Source: Rhizoctonia solani
Lineage: Eukaryota; Basidiomycota; Agaricomycetes; Cantharellales; Ceratobasidiaceae
Direction: 5' to 3'
Length of the DNA stretch: 64,000 nucleotides
NCBI RefSeq assembly: GCF_016906535.1
Contig: NC_057380.1
Span: 1-64,000 of the forward strand
Shown: positions 1 through 11,933 of the stretch, piece by piece
Layout: each line of letters begins with the position of its first letter
Position numbering within the stretch: position 1 is the stretch's first letter
Made by a program: the position numbers and the translations under genes
The notes under the pieces: generated by a model
Databases searched by the model: none
Seen by the model: only the letters and a program-made list of their open reading frames with translations
Told to the model about the DNA's origin: nothing

Positions 1-116
1 ACCTAACCTAACCTAACCTAACCTAAACCTAACCTAACCTAACCTAACCTAACCTAACCTAACCTAACCTAACCTAACCTAACCTAACCTAACCTAACCT
101 AACCTAACCTAACCTA
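1..116. repeat. Telomere, (CCTAA)n
   Basis: About 23 head-to-tail copies of CCTAA fill the first 116 bases, with one CCTAAA variant near position 22-28. The C-rich strand reads 5' to 3' into the window, as expected for a left chromosome end. The G-strand unit is TTAGG, a pentamer, not the TTAGGG hexamer usual in fungi. A short interstitial block of two units occurs at about 239-251. The window therefore starts at a true or nearly true chromosome end. Confidence 0.93.
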
Positions 117-330
117 ATATGTGGGTTGTGTCCACCTGGTTCCCACCCTGTGCCATCTCACAGTTCACCCTGCAGTGTAGCTTGGGCCACCCTGCAGTGT
201 AGCTTGGTTCAACCTACCACCAACCTACTACTTTGTAATAACCTAACCTAATTTTACTTGTTGTTTACCGTGCGCGGATAACGGATTACAGAAATATGAG
301 CACCATCAGAGAATCATTACTGCATGCTCT
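117..330. other. Telomere-adjacent sequence with small direct repeat
   Basis: Non-coding junction between telomere and minisatellite. It contains two adjacent copies of an ~19-bp unit reading ACCCTGCAGTGTAGCTTGG (about 168-212) and a degenerate telomeric remnant at 239-251. No gene is visible. Confidence 0.6.
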
Positions 331-1545
331 TTGCGTACAGAGTATATAGCTTGTGTGGCCAATGCAAATGCTGACTAATCAGGTTGCTCATGCTCTTGAT
401 GCGTACTTAGTACGCATGGCGTGTGGTGCTATGTGCGCACCAGTACAGATACCAACAAACCACAAGAGTTGCACTCTCTGTGCGTACTTTGTACGCATGG
501 TGTGTGGTGCTATGTGCGTGCCAGTATAAATACTGACAAATCACAAGTCCTACACTCTCTGTGCGTACAAAGTATGCATAGTATGTGGCACTATGTGCGT
601 GATGGTGCAGATGCTGACAAATCACAATTGCTGCACTCTCCGTGCGTACTTTGTACGCATGGTGTGCGGTGCTATGTGCATGCCGGTATAAATACTGACA
701 AATCACAAGTCCCACACTCTCTGTGCGTACTTTGTACGCATGGTGTGTGGTGCTATGTGCGTGCCAATATAAAATACTGACAAACCACAACTGTTGCGCT
801 CTCTGTGCGTACTTTGCATGCATAGCACTATGTGCGTGGTGGTGCAGATGCTGACAAATCACAAGTGTTGCACTCTCTGTGCGTACTTTGTACGCATAGC
901 GTGTGGCACTACGTGCGTGGTGGTGCAGATGCTGACAAATCACCACCGTTGCACTCTCTGTGCCTACTTTGTACGCATGGTGTGCGTTGCTACGTGCATG
1001 CCGGTATAAATACTGACAAATCACAAGTCCCACACTCTCTGTGCGTACTTTGTACGCATGGTGTGTGGTGCTATGTGCGTGATGGCGCAGATGCTGACAA
1101 ATTGCAATTGCTGCACTCTCTGTGCGTACTTTGTACGCATGGTGTGCGGTGCTATGTGCGTGCCAGTATAAAATACTGACAAATCACAAGTGTTGCACTC
1201 TCTGTGCATACTTTGTACGCATAGCGTGTGGCACTATGTGCGTGGTGGTGCAGATGCTGACAAATCATCAGTGTTGCACTCTCTCTGTGTACTTTGTACG
1301 CATGGTGTGCGGTGCTACGTGCATACCGGTATAAATACTGACAAATCACAAGTCCTACACTCTCTGTGCGTACTTTGTACGCATGGTGTGTGGCACTACG
1401 TGTGTGGAGGTTCAGATGCTGACAAATCATCAGTGTTGCACTCTCTGTGCATACTTTGTACGCATGATAAGTATCACACTGTGCATACTCTCTTTTTGAT
1501 GTCAAGTGTTGTGCTTGCTGTGCATACAAAGCATGCACTACTGGT
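330..1545. repeat. Subtelomeric ~81-bp minisatellite with embedded hairpin
   Basis: About 14 imperfect copies of a unit of roughly 80-82 bp. Nearly every unit carries a 7-bp perfect inverted repeat with a 3-nt loop, TGCGTAC-TTT-GTACGCA, at about 401, 483, 563, 643, 726, 804, 882, 963, 1045, 1125, 1203, 1285, 1367 and 1449. Between hairpins the unit has a CTGACAAATCACAA-like block and a CACTCTCTGTG block. Because the unit is close to a multiple of three, long stop-free frames appear on both strands. They are repetitive His/Cys/Tyr-rich shadows, not genes. Confidence 0.9.
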
Positions 1546-2714
1546 GTTAGCTTGGATGTTTTTGTTCAAATGCTGACTAGTGTTCAGAGGTGTGATCTCC
1601 ATGCATACACTCAAGCCTAAGAGGTTTACCATGGGTAGCCTGGCTCAGTTTGGGACCCAGGTTGGGACCCAGCCTACCTAGCAACCTAGTTTCTCTGATT
1701 AACCAGCGCTTAAGGTATTGATTGATAAGCATCTTAGTAAGCCCGCAAATACTCCAGCCTTAGTAAGTTGCAATGAGTAAGCCTGAACGCTCATTGGGCT
1801 TGGCATTCTCACAACCCTAGATAAGCCGTGAATATTGACCAATGGTAAGGATGCAATCCCCAATAAGGTTTGATTGCCAGGCAAATTACTCCGCCCGTTC
1901 ACACGATAGTTTCCCCGCCGCACTGCCTTGGCAGGGGTATATAGAGAGTGATCCACTGAAGAGTTTGAACTATCAAACAAAACCTAAGTCCCTTATAAAG
2001 TAAGTAATTTAGGTTTGGAATTAGGCAGTATTACTGCGGTTGGTTATGTTTAGCCAAGGTGACGCCCCGACCTTTGGCCGGGGCTAGCCTTTTCCTTTTC
2101 TGTTTCTTGTGCATGCCATGTATGCACAGTGATTGCTATGGCTGTAGTATCTTACAAACTTAACTGGCTCTGTAAATTAGTCATATGTTGTTAATGCAGC
2201 TGAATTTGTGTGTGTACTGGGTATGCATTGCCCTTTGCATGCTGTTATATCAAAGAATAACTGTGCTTGTGCTGTATGCATACCAAGTATGCATACAACA
2301 GTTTAAGACAGTATTTTTTTGCAAGTTGAACTGAACCTGGGCAGACCTGCTTGCTGTTATTAACCACGAGTATTGTTTCAAGCTTTTGCTGATTGTTCCT
2401 CGGAGATGCTCTTTTGCCCGCCTTCTTCTTGCTTTTACTCAACAGCATGATATTGAATAAATATACTGGTTTTAAAGGGGTTAATTGAGCAGGTAAACAG
2501 TGACCGAAGGATCAACAGGAACAAAAGGAAATATGCTGGCGCCGGGAGATTTGCTCAGCGGTCATTACGATCATCCGTGGAACCTCCTGGGCCATCCGCT
2601 CGGATAAGCGGATAAAGTGCATTTTGAGCCTGCCGAACTGCCGAAGGGGTAGTACCCGTTAAGAGGATCCACTCTGGGTACAGACTACCACTCCCCCCTA
2701 CGTTCTACTTCAGA
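1546..2714. other. Subtelomeric non-coding region with isolated hairpin copies
   Basis: No gene is recognised. Scattered palindromes of the minisatellite type recur singly, for example TGCATACCAAGTATGCA near 2277-2293 and degenerate versions near 1520, 2110 and 2215. This suggests the satellite unit has been seeded beyond the array. A 67-codon minus-strand ORF (2245-2448) is Lys/Gln-rich and resembles nothing I recognise. A stop-free minus-strand stretch around 2500-2600 is also unassigned. Confidence 0.5.
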
Positions 2715-3126
2715 ATGAGTGAGACTCTTATCCTCAAATCAATTTGCCAATCTGCGCAGAACGGAATTCCTGGGACATACATTGTAAATCCTTACAAACA
2801 TGTAGTATCAGCGTCCACTGAAAATAAACCCCTGCAGGTCACGCTACAACAAGGTTGCGATCTGACGAACCACTTGGAAACGATACTGGCAGAGATAAAG
2901 AAGCACAACCCCCTGTCTCAATTTGATGTGCATGACAAGTTTTCCGGTAGGTGCCTGGCGACCAAACCAACAGTGCTTGCGTGACTCTCATTTGACGGTC
3001 TGACTCGCAGCTCTAAACGGGTACCGGGCAACCCTTGATGGACAGGTTCTGGGAGCGCTTACTATGAGCAATCAAGTCAGGTCAATTGTCGACGATCGCA
3101 GGGGCTCTCTCGATGTCGTGGGCTAA
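2715..3126 (+). CDS. Hypothetical small two-exon ORF
   Basis: I do not recognise this protein. An ATG at 2715 opens a 77-codon exon ending at 2946, followed by a plausible intron (GTAGGT...CGCAG, 2947-3010). The second exon (3011-3126) stays in frame for a further 38 codons to a TAA, giving 115 residues. No signal peptide, membrane segment or known motif is visible. Read-through of the intron would end soon after with a different tail. The only support is an open frame on both sides of a canonical GT-AG pair, which chance could produce, so this is a weak call. Confidence 0.25.
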
Positions 3127-5189
3127 TGATACATGGCAAAAGAGTTTTGATTGTAACATTCGTAATGATCGAATGAAATGGGAACCTTGAGTCACCAAAA
3201 TCTGAGTGAACCCCCCGGAACTAAATCAGGGTGTCGGGTAGGCTTGTGCCCGCTGTCCGGTATGCAATGCGGGAAGCGCGTAGCCTTACTAAAATGTTCG
3301 GAATAGTCAAGTGCTGCCTATATGAGCGAAGAGGACCAACGCCGCAATTTTACAGCACCGAATAGGTGAGCTAGTCGGACCTTGATATAAATTTTCCTAG
3401 GCTCGTAATAGAGTGTTTGCATCACGCGGGCTAAACGAGCGCGGAGCACTTATTTCACTTGCGTGACCGAGGCTAAACCCTGAAGCTCAACTCTCGCACA
3501 AGCGAACAGTCTTGCGGTCAAAAGATTGTAGACAGAACGGATCATATTCATAGACCACTACCGAGTCGATCTGAGCATTTCTGCAAACCTTTCAATGAAA
3601 AACCCCCAAGTTCAGATTGCCAGCGATTACGCAGGAGACATAAACGAGCCAATGGAACGCATAGAATCAATTGATGGCCTTCAGTGGTACTTATGTAACA
3701 TGTACCCTAAACAAGTGCTTATTTGCACATTTCACGGCTCTATGTCAGCCAGCCATGGTTTCTGTTCTCTGTACAATTTGTCATTTATAATTAGCCATGT
3801 GCACGCAAGTTCATTTTAGTAGGGACTAAAACGATCAAACCGCTAAGCCACGTGGGTAATACTGCGGATAGAGTGTGGTTGCAGTACCTAGCCGGGTAAC
3901 ATAGCCTTGGATAAAACGTTAGTGGCCCGGTTGTATGTTTGAACCGGGTGACTTCCCGGGCACTGTGCAGATACATCAAATAATACTTAAACTGTTCTAA
4001 AATGTGAGTTGGATACAAAACATCTGGGAGAAGGGATATATTATAACATGAACCTGTTGCCATCTAAGACTCCGCATCAGACATTGCCTTAATTCCCTTA
4101 TGGCGCTTTATGCACTGGCGAACGGTACCTTCTGGCACGGTATGCTTGTGCAGAGTACTTGAATTTAGGATGGAAGGACGCATTAGTATATGTAATGAAA
4201 AATCGAGATAGTGTGCAATATATTACGCAGGATATATGAAATGTATTGACTCAACAAACAAGCCGCAACGGTGCCGGATACTACACTGCGCATATGTTCA
4301 ATTTTATAAAGATGATTAGATGAGCCACTATTGAATTAACAGGGTGCCGACGCAAAAACCAGCGAATAGCCTTCGCCGAGCAACACTTGCTCCAACGCGC
4401 AGTTGCCCGCACCACAGTCCGGTTAATGACTGTGGCTGCAGCAGGCTGCGGGTAGATGTTGCCAATTAACCTGGATGACCACCTAACCAGCGCAGTTTGG
4501 GAATGCAGGATCCCCCGTGGGTTTACCCAGTCAACCGTGATCCGTTTTAGTCCCTAGCTTGAGATGGTTAAATGATCAGCAAATGGGGCTGCATCCGCAG
4601 CTTAATTGGTTCACGCACTAAAGCATGAAGACGAGAGTAGTCCCGCAACCTTGAGGATTAACGAGGCAGAAAAGCCTCGTTCTATACAACTCAGCCATGC
4701 GTTATTCCTACCTGACAGTGCTTTTGTAGCGAAAATATCGCACTTGTTTCATCTTCTTAAATAGGAGTTTCTAAATAAAACACAAGTAGTTTAACGCAGT
4801 TATATATGCTAATATGCAAGTTATCTCATGCATTTAGAGAGTGCGAGCAGACCGGGTGTGTGAAAAAGCTCAAGATAACTGTGATTAAGTTTACGAGAGA
4901 TTTTGACTACTGGATTATACCGTGCCCGGTTTATTGCCCATGACGCGGGACTCACAGATAGTTAATAATGCGTCCTTGAACGTCTCATTGTACCCACTAA
5001 ATTGTTTGATAGAAAAGCTACGTTCAACATTTAAGAGCTTTGCAAACACATGCAAATATCTAGTATCAGATGGGTTCTGATATTGATATAACTGCCAGCC
5101 GTCGCACGTTGACTCAGATTTAATGTCTTTTCTCGAAAGTAGGTATGGGCACCACGCCAACTCTACTGCTGAACATTTTTGTAAGTTGG
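3127..5189. other. Gene-poor subtelomeric stretch
   Basis: Two kilobases with only short, overlapping, compositionally unremarkable ORFs on both strands. I see no domain motif, tandem array, LTR or terminal inverted repeat. Confidence 0.4.
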
Positions 5190-5415
5190 GTGAGCGACCA
5201 GGTTGTTGGACCTTAAGCTTAAGACCCTGGAGTCCAAAAGTCACTCGAATTGGTGGGGGCCTGGTTACAATCGATCGGGCCTTATAAGGCGCGGGGTACA
5301 AAGGTGTGTATACAGTGAATCCATCCAGTCCATTCCCAATGTTTGTTCGTTCGTTCATTTGGTGGCGGTACCGCTGCTAGGCGCCGAACAGCCGTTACCT
5401 AGCAATTTTCAATGC
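5190..5415 (+). repeat. Dispersed repeat, copy 1
   Basis: About 220 bp clearly related to 29226-29445. Shared blocks include CCTTATAAGG followed by GCGGGGTACAAA, CAGTGAATCCATCCA, a GTTCGTTCGTTC run and a final GTTACCTA. The second copy lies directly upstream of a truncated GMC oxidoreductase remnant. Nothing coding follows this copy, so it may be a captured promoter region or part of an unrecognised mobile element. Confidence 0.65.
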
Positions 5416-5742
5416 AAATTTGTAACGCTTACTTTCAGTTTCCCGCTCGGTGTGCATGTGATCTGTGTATGGAAAAAGATCCTTCGTATTAAACATACTA
5501 TGTATTTAAATGAGTATAATACCAAAATCTATCTGGGTGTCTACAATGCTTTCCTCTCCGTGGTTGTAACGAGATTAGATCAGAGGTTTTGTCATCAATC
5601 GCCCAAAAAGGAGATTAGCTCTAGACACCCTCTCGGATCTCGGCGGCTGTGTACGGCGCTTGACATTGATGAGGTAAGCGTCTCTCATACAGGCTGCGGT
5701 CGACCTACAACATACCCACGAATGTGGCTTTAGTGAGTTGAA
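5416..5742. other. Spacer upstream of the FunK1 kinase
   Basis: About 330 bp between the dispersed repeat and the first kinase codons. A TTTAG near 5732 could be the acceptor of an unrecognised upstream exon of the kinase. Otherwise nothing is identified. Confidence 0.3.
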
Positions 5743-8521
5743 GTGGATGTTGGATCACTTGCTGACATCACGCCACAGCCTTCAACTTCTAAACCATCAC
5801 AAAAGTTATCTAGACCTAGAGTGTCACAAAGAACAGTTCCGCCCCAGCGGCGAGCACCCATCGCTCCCCAACTGGCCCTCCCCCTACCAAGCGCCGGAAG
5901 ACCTCGCTCCATATATCGGCGACACCCCAACTTGGAGGGCCTAATATAGAACATCAATCCGTCTCCCCATTCCCGTCTGAGTCTACCCCCACGCTTGGAC
6001 CTTTGCCCGTGGCCACAGATACGCCGCGGCGGTCTTCGAGTGCCTTCAGGGCTCAGTCTTACCCAATTCAATCGCAGAATTCGTCTCGCAACCGATCAAT
6101 GGCCGTTACTCTACCTGTTTCGGTGGCTCGTGATGCTAGTGAGCGAACGTCGTCGCTCGGACGTGTACCAATGCAACGCCCGGACATGGAGCTCGCGCTC
6201 CGACGGGAAATCAACCAAGCTGTGTACGAGTACCCCGACTTTGTCAACGAGTTCTTGGCTATGCCCGATCACGCTCGGCGCGATGACATTCGGGATACTC
6301 TAGCTTCAACACCGCTTTTCTCGTACTTAGGCAGGGACTGGACCATTGACTGTCGGGACCTCGAAGGCCATGAAAGCCGAGAGATGCACACCCAGGTGGC
6401 GCGCCTTATCAACACCATAGCTCAAGCCGCCTTTGTTTCAGACCAATTTCGGCCAGTGCATCAGAATGTCGTAGCGCTACATAATACCCCTATCAAGGCC
6501 GATGACCCAAATGACACAGATTCCAGTCCAGACATTGTACAAGCAATGCCTAGACCGGATGGTAGACGTCACTGGGCCGAAGTTCAGTTCTTCGCAGAGT
6601 GTAAGGGCAAGAGCATAACCAAAAGTCCCGAGGAACAACTCAGCGATGCTCTATTGCAGGTTGCCCGTTACGCCCGCGCGACACTGATTCATCAGATAGA
6701 GCGCCTCTACGTCTTTTCCATCATCACCTACGGTACCGACGCTATCTTCGTACGCCTCGGACGTACAAGCATCCTTCATTCGCCCCCGTTTAATCTAAAG
6801 GAAAACCTCTCTGCGTTTGCTCTGGCTGCTGCTGGTCTATTCGCACTGCCGCCCAACTTGTTTGGGTACGACTGCCGGTTTTACTACTGGCCTCGCTTGA
6901 CTGGATTGGCCGACGACTACAACGGAGAGCGAGAGATTCGGATCAAGATTGAGAAACGGCGCTGGGTCGTATTGGAGATCCTCTGTCAGAGGAAATGCCT
7001 CGTCGGTCGCGCAACGCTCGTGCTTTTGCTTTCTCGTGTTCAAAATCGTCACCAGCGGGTAGTACTGAAGATCATCTGGCGTGAAAAATCGCGTACGGAC
7101 GAGGGAGAAAACCTTGCGAACTTTCGAGGATGGCCCGGCATATGTCAGTGTGTTTGGAGTGAAGTCGGTCTCTCTACCGCAGTTCACAACAAAGACGCCT
7201 TGGTCATTTCACCCCTTATGAAGAGCTTTTATCCTCCGCTGGCAAACGCGAAGGCAACCGAAATTCGCGCCAGCGTCTCTGGCGGCTCTGTGCGGTCCGT
7301 AACCTCTCGCATCTCGTACGCCACATATAGCCAGAGTCGTTCGTGGCTTCCGGAGGACCGCATGCTTAGTACTATCATGATGGACGAGGGCTTTGCACTT
7401 TGGAGAGTTGAACGACTTCCCCACCTTCTTAGGATACTTAGAGATAGTGTAGTTGGTGAGTATTTATCAAAACCGCTGTGAATCAATCGCTGAGCGATAG
7501 GTTAGGGCTAGCTGGAATTGTTGAGCAGGGAAAGGTTCATCGGGACATTAGCGAGGGAAACATCTTATGTAGTCGATTACCCAATTCAACGGAAGGTTCT
7601 AACGGTAATCTCTCGGATCATTTTGGGAGCGCACCAGCCAACAATCCCAAAGATTACTCTGATGCGGATATTACTTCCGACTCCGATACGGACTCGGATA
7701 CATCAGACGCACTGAGCATATTCTCGGACGACCGTTCAGAGAGCTCAGCTGACACCGAGCTAAACCAACTCCCACTCCAGCCCGAGGAAGGGATAATAAT
7801 GTAAGCCTTAGGTCGTTGTAATCCGTCTTTTCACTCTGATACTGACACACCGTGAAGCGCAAACGAACGTCAAGCTTACATTCAACAACGGTATGGGGAA
7901 TCATGGCCGGCAGGGAGATTATATGATCTTGAGGTCATGGTAAAGGAGGATCGACCTGACAACGAGGCTCGGAGGATGGAACGAACAGTAAGCGAAATGC
8001 CTCGGATTAGTCTGATGTCTGACACGGGCCAGCAGGGTACGCCGGCCTTCATATCAGCTCAACTTTTGCTTGCCACGGACCAGAAGCCAGTGCGTCATAC
8101 GTACCTACACGATCTCGAGTCGATATTCTGGGTACTTGTTTGGATGACTGCAACCCATGTGGAACCCGGCCAAAAGCGAAATGCAGAGGCGGAAAGACTG
8201 ATCGGAAAACTATGCCGACGTGATGACGAAACCTTGGGGGAGTTCAAGCGTGGATTCGTTACTTCGGCGAAGCGGGCACACAAGACTATTATCGAATTAG
8301 ACAATGGCTGGAACAAGGCTGCGCGAGTCGTTTTCGAATTCGCGTTACTTCTCGACGAGCACATCTACGATAAGGAAGGTGGTCCAGCCCCCGAATCAGA
8401 TGACGAGGATACGGTAGTTGTTAACCCCCAGACAACTGTGAGCCATGCTAGCCCGTGGCACATCCTCAAATCGGTCATTGACATATTCGACAAATGGATT
8501 GCGAAGATGGATGTAGCATAA
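5743..8521 (+). CDS. FunK1-type fungal protein kinase (frame uncertain, possibly degenerate)
   Basis: FunK1 kinases are a basidiomycete-expanded family, sometimes split by an acidic insert. The N-terminal half (frame of 6003-7481) holds the family's extended head and a segment VVLKIIWREK that fits the ATP-anchoring lysine strand. An intron at about 7456-7505 leads to the catalytic loop HRDISEGNIL. A Ser/Asp-rich acidic insert follows (7640-7760). The last part (about 7876-8521) contains LYDLEVM, GTPAFISAQLLLAT and HDLESIFWVLVW, the conserved FunK1 C-lobe. The 5' end is unclear: a Pro/Ser-rich frame at 5743-5949 must shift to join the main frame, and no good intron is visible there. I also could not find a DFD/DFG-like metal-binding motif between the catalytic loop and the C-lobe. 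It may be a decaying paralogue. Confidence 0.72.
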
Positions 8522-11500
8522 CCCATAAACTGAATTTTCTTCGTGTCGCTCACCTGGGTTTTCACGTTCATTTTGTATTCGCCAGAGTTCACTTGGTTTG
8601 TTCTTGGTGCTGTCCAGGCGGGTTGGTTCGAGGATGCCCAAGATGAATCACGATGCCACATGGATAATTCCAGGACGCTGGCCGCAGGACAAGGCTAGGT
8701 TTGGATTCCTACTGATTATATGCGTTCGTTTGTACGAGGACTTGTCTGTAAAAGATCCTTCCCTGTCTTTCCTTTGCTCGTCATTTAGTTTACTTTGGAT
8801 TCCCTCAGATTTTCGGATAGTCAGTTAAATTGACTTCTTCGCCTGAGACATGAACTCGTGGGTGCGAAATGGAAGGATAATTTGAGTGTTATTGCGTGCG
8901 AGATCGTCCCCTGAAAATAATACGCATACTTTGGGGGTGAAGAAAAACATCTCATTTGGACATCATATTTGGATGCTATATTGTGTTTTAGGTTTGATGC
9001 TGCCTTATGTACGTTCGATCAATCGCGCATCACGATCGGCACTGTTGCGACTCGTTGGTAATTGATTGGGTAGATCAGTCGCACGCTGAAAGCGTGTAAT
9101 AATTTGGCTTGATTAGATGCGAACTCAAAAATAATATTCGCTACGCAAGTACAAGCGCACAGAAAACAAGGGGGAGCAGAAATGCATACAAAAACAAAGC
9201 AAATCAACTGAAATTCGGTATAGACAGTCAGTTAGCAGGTGTGAGGCGCGCGCGGCCCACACATGTGGCACCGCCACTAGGTCACGTGCTTCTCATCTCA
9301 CACTCTCGCTATCGCTTGACTCGTTTCATTACGCACACACCGATACAGTAGATACAAACAACACTGTCCCTACTGTATATAAACCCCACTCATGTAGATA
9401 GAACCAGACTAGATCCTTCGAATACGAGACTTTGGCAAGTCATACCGGCTCGTCCCATAAGCCCCGACACCGCCTCTTCACTCGCGTTCGACACGAGGTC
9501 CCTACGACCTCACAGCAGGAGTCGCATGACAAGGCTGGATCGAAGAATGGGCACGGGATGCGGATTCCTTGGTGAGTTGCTGCCTCTGACTTGCGCTTTT
9601 GGGTGCCCAATATCTATCACTACATATACGGTATGATTATATACAGCTATCAAACGTAGCAGAATAGTCTGCATATTATAGACACAAATAAAAGCGTAAT
9701 TATGTCACAATCATTGATCGTTTATTTCACGTGCGACTTCCTATGCAGGATTATACTTGGATACTTGCAAGCACAGACAAGTAGATCGTAAAAGGATCGA
9801 GAGCGCACCACATATCCAGCCCTTGGCTCTGAAGCGCTCCTGACTTTCGGATCCCCGTAGAGTCGGCACTCCCTCATAGAGTTACAAGTTAATGAGATTC
9901 TGCTTCAGGTTATGGAAAATATTTGAATGACGGGAAGTACGACCACCCGAACATCTTCGCACCGGCGGCCCCAACACATCCTTCTTCGTTTTCTTCCCAT
10001 TTTGCATGTTTCCGATCTAAATCGGTCTCATTTTCTCTACAAAGACGAGCTTGTGCAAAATGGATCATAGCTACGGAGCCCCTTGGCTTGACAATGAAGC
10101 TGCACAAAATGCACGTCATAGTTTAGGTCAACGCATAAATCTATGGCTCTGAGTGGTGCATCGTTAAACACGTGATTGATCTCGAGTGGATGGCGGCTCT
10201 GAGGGCCAGAGGCTGGAGCACTATCCTGTGCGGCAACTTATGGCGGCCTGTAGTGGGGGGTAGGTGTAGTGATGCGAGTGACTTGATGGTGGATGACGAT
10301 AATAGTCCAGGGCCGGGAAAGGGTCGTCGGACTCGGTGTTTATATTATTGAATCCACCACTGCGCTTCAGCGATCACGGGCGCTCGCAACATGAGGAAGG
10401 CCGCGAGCAGCGTCGGTATTGCCCAAGCTGCGGCCCCGCCTTCGTCGGAAGGGAGGTGAAGGCCCGCGCTGCAGAAGGGAAGGTAAGAACGGAAATTAAT
10501 TTGATTTGGAATTTAACCCTGCTCAGGAATTAATATAGTCGATCCATGTCCCACGACCGTGCCACCTGAGGTTGATTGGCCAAAGGGCAGGTGCATCCTT
10601 TGCACACGGATCCCTAGAGGAACGTTGAGGAATAATCTAAGACTCAAATCCAGCCCATATAGCTAACTATATGGTACTGTCTTTCATCCTGGCTCTACAC
10701 TCTCCATTTATGAATAACCTCGTATCTGAATGAACATCGATATGCTTTGGGAGTGGACACTCGTACTTCATCTCAAACATATTTTAACGGCAAAAATTGA
10801 GCTAAATATGATTGTTGCTTGCACACGTGTGTTAAGTTTCTTCCCCATACCTGCTTGATTATAAGTCAAAGCAGATCTAGAATTGGAACCAGAGCCTCCT
10901 TTTGAATACATTAGGTTTGACACTCTTGAACCGTGTGGATAGATTGTGAGGTTTCAGCTAAATCTCGGTATTTGGCGTATCACAATTCCAATGTGTATGC
11001 CATATATAGATCATAGTTCTAATATAGTGACGTTAGCCCCTGCACTTCGCCTCTGCCGAATCATATCGTTGGAAACGACCGGGGAGATCGGGCATCAAGA
11101 TAACATCGTTCTGAGGCTCTTTCACCGGAGTCGCCAGGAGGAAGAGCTGTATAAATGGCGGTATTATTAAAGCAGTGTGGATAGGGCTAGTTTGGTGCTT
11201 TGATAGTAACGACGGTAACTAAGGGATTTTACTTGTACGTGCGAGAGCGATTCCTAATGTCCCGTCGCTCACACGCAGTCTGGTTTGAAGGTCTAGACGT
11301 TTCAATTGACTCGGTTATTCGTAGAAAAGGGCATAAGACGCCTGTTGTAATCTCGGACTTAAACACATGGTGCATACACGTGAAACGCAGGTTCTGCTAG
11401 TACGTGGCGGGAAATTGATTTTTATTTGAAAGAAATACACGTCAAGCTGGACGTTCGGGGAATATTGCTTGAGCATGGGGCTGTCGGCCACATATGACTC

Positions 11501-11933
11501 AGATTTTATTTTGCTGATCGGCAGTATTGTGTTCCGGATTTGAACCATTAACTAGGCCTAACCTGAGCCCCCGCTATCAAGCTGTGGAGGAGAGTTCGTC
11601 TACAATGTATAATAATTATTATAACCCAAGCCCATCATAACATCTACGAACCTAGTTCTTGCCGGTGAATCCGAAGAATCCCCGCAACGGTACTAATCAC
11701 GATGCTATTCCTTCGCGATTCGTGTGTCCCTTGGTCCCTGGGAGCGAAAATGAAATCCAGACTGGTAGGCTGAAAGTTACTCAGGAGGTTTAGTGATCAC
11801 CAGGCAAAATTTGATTGCCAGTAGTGGTCATAGTTACCTTGTCACGGCCCATAAAAATGTCAGACCGGCGACCAACAAATCAGCATATTCCTCCTTCATA
11901 TCTTTGGCCGTTCACCTTTTCTCGAAAAACCAC
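8522..11933. other. Long intergenic region
   Basis: No gene is recognised over 3.4 kb. A TATA-like CTGTATATAAACC near 9375, downstream of CT-rich DNA, looks like a promoter without an obvious gene. A short GC-rich island lies at 10370-10480. Small ORFs on both strands show no motif. Confidence 0.4.

Noticed and set aside
330..1545. CRISPR-like spacing of short palindromic repeats
   Set aside because: The units are full tandem copies, the intervening sequence is itself repeated, and the genome is eukaryotic.
407..1576. Long ORFs on both strands in the minisatellite (up to 208 codons)
   Set aside because: They are translations of an ~81-bp tandem repeat whose length is close to a multiple of three; the protein pattern repeats with the unit and is open on both strands.
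1..5700. Telomere-linked RecQ helicase gene, common at fungal chromosome ends
   Set aside because: I looked for helicase motifs on both strands and found none.
10336..10533. GC-rich ORF with a CPSC motif near 10.4 kb
   Set aside because: Too short, no second zinc-ligand pair, and not extended by any plausible splice.
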